DNA of 64,000 bases, from contig OV884059.1 in assembly GCA_930367215.1 (NCBI GenBank), positions 73,503,393-73,567,392 on the forward strand, given 5' to 3'. The position numbers and the translations under genes are program-made. The notes under the pieces are model-generated. The model did no database searches, was not told where the DNA came from, and was given only the letters and a program-made list of their open reading frames with translations. The stretch comes from Pollenia angustigena (lineage: Eukaryota; Arthropoda; Insecta; Diptera; Polleniidae). Numbering within the stretch: position 1 is the stretch's first letter; every line of letters starts with the position of its first letter. This document shows, piece by piece, positions 55,450-64,000 of this stretch.

Positions 55450-55892
55450 TAAATAAATCGAAAAAGAAGCAAAACGATCAAGCAATATTTTATCTTACGA
55501 GGTAGAATATTCAATAAAACTTGTTGATGGAAACATAAACATTAAATGTTTGTTCAATAGAATTTTACAACAAATTTGTTATCATTTAATAAACCAAAAA
55601 AAGTAAAGGCCCTATTCTTTTTGCCCTTGGTTTACAAACACGATTTTGACCGAAATTGATTTCTGGAAGAGGCCTGATAATTGTCGTATTTAAATATTTT
55701 AATATTTTAAAGTCTTCTTTATTATTTTAAAGTCCATTTGTTAATTATCTACAATAGTTTTTACTTATTTATTTTCATAAGTAATATTTCCGTTTATTGG
55801 CTGTTCGTACTTTTAAAAGTTTTTTTAATAGTTCGCAAGGCGTTTAAACTGAGAAACAAAATGAAATAATCGACTACGAAAAAAAATCAGCC
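55450..55892. other. Intergenic, no gene seen
   Basis: AT-rich DNA between two inverted-repeat units, without recognisable features. Confidence 0.35.
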
Positions 55893-56470
55893 ACAATACT
55901 TGCAACTCGAAATGAAACTAGACTATTGGTAGCGAAAATCAAAAGGTTTTGAAAAGTTAGCTCGGTTTCCCGAAATATCGGCCCCTAAAGTTTTTGATTT
56001 TTTAGAAAAGGCGTTTGCTATCAGTCAATAAAATATACTAAATGAACTTCGGAGCTAAAAGACTACGTTGTTTTCGGTTAATTGAGCCCCGCTTAATTGC
56101 GTTTCCCGTTTTATTGAACAAAAAATCATGGAACGAAATCATTCAGTATAACTGTCTATGTTAAGATACCCGTTTAGTTGAGTTCCGTTTAATTGCGTCA
56201 CCCGCTTAATTATTTCGAAAATAAGAACGCATTGCGAAAAACAAGAGCAAATGTTTCGGTTAATTGTTTCCGTTTACTTTATGTGTTTTTGCTCCACAAA
56301 CGTAAAAAAATTATTTTGCGGCAAGAAAGATTGTACGATGAACGTACCTAAATATATTATTTTGTTTTAAAAAACCTTAACCATTTTTTAACTTAATAAA
56401 TAAAGAAATGATTTTTATTTTTATTGCACATCTTGCTCAATTAAGCGATTTTCGTTTTTTTGCGTCGGCG

Positions 56471-56508
56471 CACAGTGGCGCCATTTGAGTTTTTTCGTTG
56501 CAAAAATC
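56471..56508 (+). promoter_or_regulatory. Left Transib end, RSS-like
   Basis: Heptamer CACAGTG (56471-56477), a 22-nt spacer, then GCAAAAATC (56500-56508), which resembles the A-rich nonamer of V(D)J recombination signals. This is the expected transposase-binding and cleavage site. Confidence 0.85.
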
Positions 56509-56789
56509 ATATCTTTTGAACCGAATAAGATAATTGAACAGTTTAAACAGCATATGATAGATAACTGTTCAGCCTATGAAATGAGCGTTTGGAAAGGGTG
56601 CTACGCTCTGTAGGGGCCTAATTATGGGTTATCAAAGTTAAAATTAGTAGAAAAATCAATTTTATGGTAACTAAAAAAAATTATTTTTACATTTTTAGAT
56701 TGTTTTTATTTTTTTTCTTTAGGTTTTTATGTTTTAAATTATTACCCAACAAATTAAAAAAAAAATTATTTTTTTTTAAATTTATTTTT

Positions 56790-58841
56790 TCAATTTTCTG
56801 TAAAATATTCATCACAGTTCGTAAGAGAAGGTATATCTAAAAGACTAACCATTTCTAAACTATAATTATTTTCTAACTCTATTCGTGACTTCACATGCCG
56901 CAGGGAAGATATAAGTGGATCGGAAGATGCTGCCAACATGTTGAAGAGGTCCTCATTTTGCCTTACCCTTGATGCTTTGAATGTGTTCTGCAATCTATAT
57001 TTTTTATAAAATTTGTTAAGAGACTCCTGTGCTTCTTCAGAAAGCTCTCCAATTGGCAAAGACTGGTACTCAATTATATCTTTGCCATGCGCCAATATTT
57101 TATGGACGGTCGGGGTCAACTTCTTCTGTGGATACATTTCTGCTAAAAGAGATGCAGTTTTCGACGCATATTCTCCATATTTTGTAGAATTGACATTTTC
57201 TTTGCAGTTTAAAACATCCAAGATCGTTCCCAATCTTTTCACGATTTGATTGTCAATTCCAGTGATTCTAGTTACTGCCTCATCATTTTCAAAAAATCTC
57301 CTAGAAGTGTTTCCATCGTTTGAGTTACCGTATCCGTGCTTGGGACAGTCTACTTTTAGTCCAACTTGTTTAAAAAAAGCATCCTGTATTTGCTTCTTTC
57401 TGATCTTTTCCTTATCCTTTATTGATGTATTTTCATCGAAGTTTTCCTCCTCTTGTGGTAGGGTATACGCCAGTTTTAGCAAGAATTCCATACACCTTAT
57501 CCTTGCGTGCAATGGTGACATTCCATATTCGTAATTCTCCTCATTTGTAGAATCGTTTAAATTACCAAAGTTCTTCTGACTCTTTTTGCAAATCGGGCAT
57601 GACATTGTTGAGGTTGTTCCTGTCAGTTCGTTTACGACTTTTCCGTCAACCATGGTCAGATGGAACTCGTAATTGCATTCAATATATTTTCCTTCTCCAA
57701 TTTGCAGCTTTGTAGGCTTAATCTTGCTTATTTGTTCTTCAATGTCCTTCACCGTGGTCCTTATGAGTTCTGCCGATTCCCTTGCAAACTGAAACATTAT
57801 TGGTCGGCAATAATGCACTGATGACGGACGTGGATTTTTCCAGTGAAGGGAAACATCCGATTTAAGCCGCAAAGGAACAACAGATGCCATAAACATATTT
57901 CCGTCCGATATTGTAGCGTCATCGGAAGATATCCTTTGCTTATAAACGCTTTGTCCGGATGATCCATCGCAGCCCCATTTGCTGATCAATGTCAACTTCT
58001 CAGGAAGAATTTTCACCTCATTTTCAGGAAGACTCTCCAACAACCGTTTTGCTGTATGGCCCATGAGATCCTGCAGATTGGCTTTCGCAGAGACTTCCGT
58101 AAATTCCGTATGCAGTGGTCGTGAATTTATTTTGGCTTGCGTAATATGCTTGTATCCGGGTAAAACGTCAGCGCCGTGTCGCGTTAAAGATGCCCGTAGT
58201 TTCTCATATTTCTCTTTGGAAAGTTCTAAGTCCATAAACAAGGCCAAGGCTTCTTCGGAACCATACTTTTTAATGTGTGCGTTTGTGGGCGTGGGAATGC
58301 TTTCCTTAATCCTTTTTAGTCGCAGTGGGCTTGCATCAGCAACAGATTTGGTTATGTGCGACCTAACTCTTTCACTATCCTTTGTAAATTTAATAGACAG
58401 CGCTTCCGATAATTGCTTCGTGGTCAAGTCATTGGTGGCATCGGCAAGTTTCCTCTTTCTTGTGAAAATTGAACACTCCTCAATACTTTTTTTTGGCCTT
58501 CCTTTTGCTCCTCTGGTTGATGTGGTGGGTTTATCTACTGCCAATATATCCAGGATGGTATCTTCATTAAGCCAGTCCTCGTATTTGGAGTTGAAGTTCT
58601 GAATGGTTCGATTAGATTTCACCCATTTTGCCTTAATATTTGCATATATCAGATAAAAATTATTTTTTATAATTTCGCTTCTCTCAATATTTCCGTATAA
58701 GCTATCAAGTTCTTCTAAAGCAGCTTCCGTGAAAAAATTTGGTGTGGTTGACTTTCTAAACAGTTCAAATAATTTAAAATTGTTCAACGCCATGTTTTCA
58801 GTACTTAAATTGTTTAATGGTTTCAGTAATTGTTGCGCCAA
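56790..58841 (-). CDS. Transib transposase (RAG1-related), intact
   Basis: An uninterrupted 683-codon frame from ATG 58841 (MAQQLLKPL) to the stop at 56790; a second ATG 16 codons on is possible. It cuts and pastes the element through the DDE-type RNase H-fold core shared with RAG1. Catalytic Asp D292 is in WGCDGSSGQS and Asp D399 is in TMVDGKVVN, 107 residues apart (RAG1 spacing is 108). The Glu lies in SEEAQESLNK (E602, E603 or E606). Other Transib landmarks are HWKNPRPSSVHYCRPIMFQF, a CPIC zinc motif, STLHARIR-like SPLHARIRCMEF, GNSNDGNTSRRFFEN, TPTVHKILAHG and LPIGELSEEAQE. The N-terminal about 290 residues include a KGRPKKS-type basic stretch that may bind DNA or direct nuclear import. 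No upstream intron is required. Confidence 0.95.
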   Translation of the reverse strand: MAQQLLKPLNNLSTENMALNNFKLFELFRKSTTPNFFTEAALEELDSLYGNIERSEIIKNNFYLIYANIKAKWVKSNRTIQNFNSKYEDWLNEDTILDILAVDKPTTSTRGAKGRPKKSIEECSIFTRKRKLADATNDLTTKQLSEALSIKFTKDSERVRSHITKSVADASPLRLKRIKESIPTPTNAHIKKYGSEEALALFMDLELSKEKYEKLRASLTRHGADVLPGYKHITQAKINSRPLHTEFTEVSAKANLQDLMGHTAKRLLESLPENEVKILPEKLTLISKWGCDGSSGQSVYKQRISSDDATISDGNMFMASVVPLRLKSDVSLHWKNPRPSSVHYCRPIMFQFARESAELIRTTVKDIEEQISKIKPTKLQIGEGKYIECNYEFHLTMVDGKVVNELTGTTSTMSCPICKKSQKNFGNLNDSTNEENYEYGMSPLHARIRCMEFLLKLAYTLPQEEENFDENTSIKDKEKIRKKQIQDAFFKQVGLKVDCPKHGYGNSNDGNTSRRFFENDEAVTRITGIDNQIVKRLGTILDVLNCKENVNSTKYGEYASKTASLLAEMYPQKKLTPTVHKILAHGKDIIEYQSLPIGELSEEAQESLNKFYKKYRLQNTFKASRVRQNEDLFNMLAASSDPLISSLRHVKSRIELENNYSLEMVSLLDIPSLTNCDEYFTEN

Positions 58842-58880
58842 CTTTCAGTCGTAGACTAATCCAGGCATTATGCTTATTTT

Positions 58881-59177
58881 GCAATATATAGGCTTATGCT
58901 ACCATGCCGAAAAATGTACCTGTTCCCTACATACATATGGATTTAGGCTGAATAATGCATTTTTATATTATGCACGTGTCCAAATAAGATTTGTGCCTAC
59001 CTGTAGTCAATATTGTTCTTGACCATTTGCAATATATAGGCTTATGCTACCATGCCGAAAAATTTACCTGTTCCCTGCATACAAATGGAATTAGGCTGAA
59101 TAATGCAATTTTGATATTATGCACGTGTCCAAATAAGATTTGTGCCTACCTGTAGTCAATATTGTTCTTGACCATTT
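58881..59177. repeat. 148-bp tandem duplication upstream of the transposase
   Basis: GCAATATATAGGCTTATGC begins copies at 58881 and 59029; both end with AATATTGTTCTTGACCATTT. They differ at a few sites. The block lies 40 bp upstream of the transposase ATG and includes a TATA-like ATATAT, so it may contain the promoter. Confidence 0.85.
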
Positions 59178-59779
59178 GTACGCCAAAGTATTGTTTAAGT
59201 GAGGTACGTACCTGCTAATTTCAATGAGTAGTTTTTTTAGATTTTAGATCAAACTACTGTCATACAATTTCTGCAACCATGTCTTTTTAACCTTTTTTAC
59301 CTCTAGAAGCCAAACGGGCACGTACGGGCAGATAAAATTTTTGAATTATGTAAAGAAATAATCAAAGAACAGATTTTGCAAATATGGCAAATATAGAAAA
59401 ATATAGATTTTTGTTATTTTCCGTCAAAGTTGAAAAATAGTGAAAAAACGGATAGTTTTTAAATAGTGATTTACCAGGAGAAACACAAAGCAAACAGTTC
59501 ATTTTTTTTTTATCATTACACATTTAATAAATGCATCAATCAATACAAACAAAAAATAAGGCGATTCGTTACCTATTTTTCGTGATATTACACCTGAAAT
59601 CGCAACAAATTTACTAAAAATTGTGTGTTTTTTTGAAAACCGAAAGTCGGTCAACTTTGAACGGCTATATCTTCTAAACTAAAAATGTGATATTATTAAG
59701 AGTGGCAGATTTGAAATCGTTGAAAAGTTTCCTATAACATGAGTTTATTCAAAACTTCGTCGGTGCTCATGAAAATTTT

Positions 59780-59818
59780 GATTTTTGCAACCTCGTTTGC
59801 TCTACGGGCGCTACTGTG
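59780..59818 (-). promoter_or_regulatory. Right Transib end, RSS-like
   Basis: Read inward on the - strand: CACAGTA (59818-59812), a 23-nt spacer, then GCAAAAATC (59788-59780). The nonamer-like word is identical to that at the left end. Confidence 0.85.
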
Positions 59819-59918
59819 CGGCGATTCAATTTACAGAGTACTGCTTAATTGAGTTTCCGTTTAATTGCGTCAAAAGTCGTGCATTTTTGAAAACTCAATT
59901 AAGCGGAAATAACTGATT

Positions 59919-60104
59919 TCAGATCTCTTCAGTAGAATTGTATGGCGATTCTTTTCTTAACCCTCTAACACTCATGTCAAGGGGTAATTCTTGTTCTTTT
60001 TTTAACTTTTCAACAAAACGGCACTTTAGAAGGTTAAAATGTTCCACGAATATTTTCTGCATAGAATTTCACTAGTACAGTTAGTATATTTTTTTTTTTT
60101 GACT
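59919..60104. other. Short intergenic gap within the outer inverted repeat
   Basis: No features beyond a poly-T run near 60090. Confidence 0.3.
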
Positions 60105-60439
60105 TGTAGCAAACGCCTTTTTCATAAAATTTAAAAATTTTATGTGCCGATATTTCGGAAACCCGATCTAACATTTCAAAGCCTTTTGGCAGATTCGCTC
60201 TAGTTTCATTTCGCGTTGCAAGTATTAAGGCAGACGGCGTTGACCCGAATTTTGCTGCACTGTGTTGTAATTTAATCGCAGATCTTTCTAAATATAAATG
60301 TAAGGCTTAACAGTTGTCCACAGTTTTGTAGCAGTTGAGCTTAACAGCTACGTCTTATTAATGCAGAAATAAAATTAAGAATATTTGAGGGGCAAAACAG
60401 GCTTAAAATTTGTACTTTTTGTAAACAGAGGGGGTTAGA

Positions 60440-61300
60440 AAAAACTTTGCGCAATCTGTACCCGTGTTCTGTAACTGTAGTAAGAACTTCTCGCATAGAA
60501 AAGATTTGAAACAAAATATTCCATCGTTTCTCGTAAAGTGAGAAAAAAGTGTGTCTGTAACTCATGTCGAAAACTATCAAAGGAGATTACGTCGTAACGT
60601 TATAAATGTCATAACATTGCACTCGAAGCTGATGTGTACATTGCAGACGTTGAGAACGCCAGTAACACATATCGTTGACGGCGACCAAAATTTAAAATTG
60701 TTCAACGACAGCGGCGAAAATACAATCGACGGCTATAATTAATAATATAAAGTGTGACTTTAATGTTTGTTGTTTGTAAACTGGCTTTGAAAACATTCGT
60801 ATATATATTTTATAAAAATGTTAAAAGCAAAATAATTAAACATTAAAAAAATGTGCTAAGAACAAAATGTTCACCCTTATCGTGTTTGGCGTATTTAAAA
60901 TACGCTTAAGACTGTTTGGTAATAGATTAAAGGAAATAAGTTTACGTTCTCTTTAATCTAGCCAAACACGATAAGGGTGATTATTATTATTATTCTTTGT
61001 ATTTTGTATTTTTAATTGTTTTTTAGTGTTAAAATTTTTTCTCGCGCCATTTTTATTCGTGAGTTTAGTTGACAGTTCAATGCGGGAACTTTTCTCACAA
61101 AAATGTAACAGATACACTTTTTCTCTAAATTGGCAAGTAATTTCCTTACGTGAGAGCAGCACTCGCCCAAAAAAGTAACAGACACAGTTAAGTGAGAAAA
61201 ACAGCCGTTTCTTTCAATATATGACATTTTTGTTTCATTTCACACATTTCAATCGAAAAGTTTCTCGACGCGAGAGTTACAGAACATGGGCACTGGAAAC
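60440..61300. repeat. Dispersed repeat family C, copy 2
   Basis: Ends GTACCCGTGTTCTGTAACTG (left) and CAGTTACAG-type GAGAGTTACAGAACATGGGCAC (right) are inverted, and the interior matches 50246-50870 in reverse. It includes the segment ACATTGCAGACGTTGAGAACGCC, also found in copy 1. It is interrupted by the 108-bp MITE at 60872. Confidence 0.75.
60872..60979. mobile_element. 108-bp MITE with CACCCTTATCGTGTTTGGC TIRs
   Basis: 19-bp ends are exact inverted repeats (right GCCAAACACGATAAGGGTG). The matching place in family C copy 1 (near 50530-50560) reads AAGAACAAAATATTATTATT without it, giving an empty site. TSD at most 2-3 bp (TT/ATT). Confidence 0.85.
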
Positions 61301-61615
61301 CTTTGTTAAGTATGTATATTTAAGTGAAGTAAATTAAATATAGGACAAAATGGGTAAAAAGGTATTTTTATTGTAGATATAAAATGTTTTAATAGAATTG
61401 TTTAAAATTTTTAAATACCACTGCAATAATATATATTTCTTTCAAATTTGAGTGAACAACAACAAGTAAAAATGTGTATTATTGGTACTTTTTTGAAGAA
61501 CAATCCCAATTGATGGCATAACATAGTTTAACAGCATTGTTCTAAAGAAAGTGGGTTATACAAGAAAAAGGGATAGCAAGTAAGAAAGTTTAATCAGTTA
61601 AGCCCGACCGTTTGA
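61300..61615. other. Intergenic, with start of a family B copy
   Basis: No gene. From about 61575 AGTAAGAAAGTTTAATCAG and AAGCCCGACCGTTTGATACC mark a family B start that runs into the triplication. Confidence 0.45.
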
Positions 61616-62028
61616 TACCATACACCATAATATTTAAAAACAAATTTTCGAAAATGTACGCAATGGGTCGTGTGTAGGGATGGGCATATTGAAAAAATAT
61701 ATCGATATATATCGAATCGATATTTTTTAAGAGTATCGATATTTATCCTACATACCCTACACCATAATATTTAAAAACAAATTTTCGAGAATGTACGCAA
61801 ATGGTCGTGTGTAGGGATGGGCATATTGAAAAAATATATCGATATATATCGAATCGATATTTTTTAAGAGTATCGATATTTACCCTTCATACCCTACACC
61901 ATAATATTTAAAAACAAATTTTCGAGAATGTACGCAATGGGTCGTGTGTAGGGATGGGCATATTGAAAAAAAAATATATCGATATATATCAAATCGATAT
62001 TTTTTAAGAGTATCGATATTTATTATTT
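61616..62028 (+). repeat. 137-bp tandem triplication of flank plus hAT end
   Basis: The unit TACACCATAATATTTAAAAAC...GGTCGTGTG followed by TAGGGATGGGCATATTG...TATCGATATTTA occurs three times. The TAGGGATGGGC starts fall at 61675, 61812 and 61949, exactly 137 bp apart. Each unit joins host (family B) sequence, the TSD GTCGTGTG and the hAT left end. Confidence 0.9.
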
Positions 62029-62615
62029 AAAAATATCGATGTATCGATATATCGAACGTATTACCAAATTAAAAAATTTATATATGTATAACTATGCACA
62101 AATCTTATTATTATTCCAAATATTTATAGGCACATATATTGTTCGTTTGACTTTACTGTTTTAATAAAAAATCTGCAAGGTGAAAAACCCGCTTCTTTCT
62201 TAATTCTTCTTCTATTACATGCAGTCTACAACTGACATGAAATGCTTAATATTAACACTAATATGATGTTAGTGCTAAGTATAGACTCATCATGTAAGAG
62301 GCTTTCTCATGTTATAACACGATTGTTAATGCAAATATTTTAACAACGCTTTTATAACCATGTTATAACAGCAAATAATGTCAGTTGTAGACGGGGAGTT
62401 ATAGATAGATCTTCGTATTAGTTTAAAAAAACATATGATGCTTGCAGTGATGCCAATTTTTATATATGTATAATACTTTAAAACATATCGAATTCGATAG
62501 TCGTATTTCAATATCGATGCATCGATATATCGGTATTTTAAATATCGGCGAAATATCGATTATTTTTTTTTAAATATCGATATTTTGATATATCGATATA
62601 TTTTGCCCATTCCTA
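61949..62615. mobile_element. hAT MITE rich in ATCGATA, perfect 8-bp TSD
   Basis: Left TAGGGATGGGCATATTG and right ATATTTTGCCCATTCCTA are inverted. GTCGTGTG is at 61941-61948 and 62616-62623. The subterminal 80 bp on each side are runs of ATATCGATA. The 667-bp interior has no ORF of note. Confidence 0.88.
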
Positions 62616-62623
62616 GTCGTGTG

Positions 62624-63041
62624 AATAAAAATGTCGTTTATACTAGATAGTACTAAGTTCTAGCACTAGCTGTTACTTTTCAGTACTAGCTATGCTGAAA
62701 AGTTTAAACTACAAAAAGTGTGGATAACTCTTTGCAAGTGCTAGATAGCTAGTGCTTTAAAGGGGAAGCAAACGCTGGAAAATGCAACTATTAAATCAGC
62801 CGCAAAAAAATCGGTTCTGAAGATGCCACAATTTCACTTTTAAAAAACAGTACTGAATTTTGCCGAAATTCTAAGTTTGGATTTTTACATTTTCTTCTGC
62901 AGAAATATAATACGTTAGATTTGTGTTAATTAAATGTATTGCTTGTTTACACATTTTCTTATTTTTTTCAATTAAATTATTTTTAAACTTATTTAAAAAA
63001 ATATTAATAAATGAAACAGAATATAAGTACAAAAATGTTTA
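62624..63041. other. Repeat-derived DNA, outer inverted repeat with the window end
   Basis: GTCGTGTGAATAAAAATGTC at the hAT exit is inverted near 63975-63996 (TTTTTATTCACGCGGCC), and both ends carry ACTAG/CTAGT words. A larger element spanning about 61660-63996 is possible. No gene seen. Confidence 0.4.
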
Positions 63042-63675
63042 CACCAATACCTCACTTTGCGTCGTGGTTACGTTCCAAAAAAAAACGCGACGCAAATTGA
63101 AACGACGCAAAGTGAATTATAATTTTCTATATCAAGCCATATAAAGAGCGAAGATAGGTTCCAGGGTAACGAAAATACATACTACTTTTCAAAAAGAAAA
63201 CTGAATAAAGGAATCATTTAAAAAACAAAAATTATATAAAATTTTATTACAAACATACAAAAAACAAAAAAAAAACAAATTCAATTAAAACAAAATAAAA
63301 TATTCAATTATTTTATTAAAAACAAAATGAAAATTAATCACTGTCTGATGAGTCCGTAGCAGCTGTTGTCGTAAGTCGGCTTTAAGAATTGGTTCAATGT
63401 TTGCTGTAAAGGTTTTTTACAATGTGAAATAAATTTCCTGTATTAAAATTGCATTGATTTTCAGTTAGAAAGGGAATCCCAGAGTTTTGAGGGCTTGGCC
63501 CAATTATGAAGAAACAAAAGTCGTTGCCATCTTTAAGACAAAAATAGAAAAAATAAAACCCAAAACAACGCAACTTCGAAAATCTAACGACGCACAGTGA
63601 AAATAAGTACTAATTCAGCAGCGACGCAACTTCGAAAAAACGCAAAACGAAACGACGTAAAGCGAGGTATTGGTG
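63042..63675. mobile_element. Tigger/pogo-like MITE with TA TSD
   Basis: CACCAATACCTCACTTTGCGTCG on the left and CGACGTAAAGCGAGGTATTGGTG on the right are inverted and flanked by TA (63040-63041 and 63676-63677). The subterminal parts carry more ACGCAA/TTGCGTCG words (AACGCGACGCAAATTG). The 634-bp length and lack of transposase indicate a non-autonomous copy. Terminal CCTCRCTTTRCG resembles Tigger/pogo-type ends. Confidence 0.8.
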
Positions 63676-63677
63676 TA

Positions 63678-64000
63678 TATTCTTTGTTTATGTCTTGAAA
63701 CGTTGAACAAGTACTGTGTATTGGAATTTTCAAAAAAAATTCCCTGTAAATGTTTTAATAAAATAATTATTTTTAAAAATTTTAGCAAAACACAAACTTC
63801 AAGCTCCCCAATCATAAGCTTAAAAAAGTAAAGCAAAAACTAGTCTTTTTAAGCATTCACTCGTTTTTATCCACACATTTTTGAGTCAACGCAGGAAAAA
63901 CTAGTTTCTAATAGCCAGTATAAATTCACCTCAAAGCTAGTTTAAACTTCAAAATTTCAAGTATTAACTATAGCTATCTTTTTATTCACGCGGCCTAATA
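63678..64000. other. Window end, no gene seen
   Basis: AT-rich, with repeated ACTAGT/AGCTAG words from about 63838 that pair with 62640-62760 (see that entry). Confidence 0.35.

Larger units (their letters stand above)
56471..59818 (-). mobile_element. Complete Transib transposon with 5-bp CGGCG TSD
   Basis: The ends CACAGTGGCGCC (left) and GGCGCTACTGTG (right; read inward CACAGTAGCGCC) are 12-bp inverted repeats with one mismatch. CGGCG is duplicated exactly at 56466-56470 and 59819-59823. A 5-bp GC-rich TSD and CACWRTG ends are the signature of Transib, the superfamily related to the RAG1 recombinase. The 3,348-bp length, intact ends and unbroken transposase indicate a young, possibly competent copy. 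It was inserted into a pogo-like element. Confidence 0.95.
56066..59915. mobile_element. pogo-like element hosting the Transib
   Basis: The left CGTTGTTTTCGGTTAATTGAG and right CTCAATTAAGCGGAAATAACTG are inverted ends of the family also present at 47395-47841. TA precedes the left end. Subterminal DNA repeats GTTTAATTGCGTC/AATTAAGCGG words. After removal of the Transib (56471-59818) and one TSD it is about 0.5 kb and non-coding. TIRs with CAGT...TTTAATTG repeats resemble pogo/Tigger ends; no transposase confirms it. Confidence 0.65.
55893..60232. repeat. Outer inverted-repeat element around the pogo/Transib nest
   Basis: About 140 bp at 55893-56035 (CTTGCAACTCGAAATGAAAC...AAAAGGCGTTTGCTA) are inverted at 60105-60232 (TAGCAAACGCCTTTTT...GTTTCATTTCGCGTTGCAAG). 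The copies differ at many positions, so this outermost layer is the oldest. No TSD could be fixed. It could also be two separate repeat copies. Confidence 0.6.

Noticed and set aside
57979..58602. 207-codon + strand ORF
   Set aside because: Antisense shadow of the Transib transposase gene.

Overview
This 64 kb window looks like nuclear DNA from a higher fly (Diptera, probably a calyptrate such as a blow fly or house fly; this is inferred). It is strongly AT-rich and has a single recognisable host gene with short GT-AG introns. That gene is most like fly and mammalian glutamate-cysteine ligase catalytic subunit (GCLC). The rest is a dense, nested landscape of transposable elements, including INE-1/Helentron-like repeats of a kind common in fly genomes. 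Nothing suggests a bacterial, organellar or viral replicon.

Layout. From 1 to 18 kb there are only repeats: a hAT MITE, an LTR, an internally deleted mariner, a LINE reverse-transcriptase remnant, a tRNA-like Pol III sequence, an old hAT, a large fold-back family whose ends start CCCAGTTGGC, a duplicated 438-bp unit, and a copy of dispersed family A with a six-unit tandem array of about 153 bp. The three-exon GCLC gene lies at 18.2-20.3 kb on the + strand. From 20.9 to 35.1 kb a Ty1/copia retrotransposon with two matching 160-bp LTRs sits inside a family-B repeat. It carries a non-autonomous hAT, a piggyBac, a hAT inside the piggyBac tail, a second hAT inside that one, a Helitron fragment inside the second hAT, a 115-bp fold-back, a 2.2-kb hAT and a 590-bp element. 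Most of these boundaries are fixed by perfect 8-bp target-site duplications (TSDs).

From 36.9 to 39.5 kb is an element with about 330-bp terminal inverted repeats (TIRs). From 39.7 to 43.8 kb is a Jockey-type LINE with overlapping ORF1 and ORF2 and a poly(A) tail. From 44.1 to 46.3 kb is a mariner transposase split after codon 5 by a 1.5-kb element that carries a broken fragment of the host splicing gene CWF19L2. From 46.8 to 50.2 kb are two nested hATs, and from 52.5 to 53.5 kb a Mutator-like element with a 9-bp TSD.

The standout is 56.5-59.8 kb: a complete Transib transposon (the superfamily related to RAG1). It has an uninterrupted 683-codon transposase on the - strand, a 5-bp CGGCG TSD, and ends built like recombination signals (CACAGTG/CACAGTA, a 22/23-nt spacer, then GCAAAAATC). 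It is inserted in a pogo-like element, which lies between larger inverted repeats. The last 4 kb hold a dispersed repeat (family C), a 137-bp tandem triplication of a hAT end plus flank, and a Tigger/pogo-like MITE.

The GCLC gene should act in glutathione synthesis. It is divergent, with a 4-residue gap in a nearly invariant block, and may be a paralogue rather than the housekeeping copy. The other coding sequences belong to selfish elements, and all except the Transib transposase and LINE ORF1 are visibly broken.
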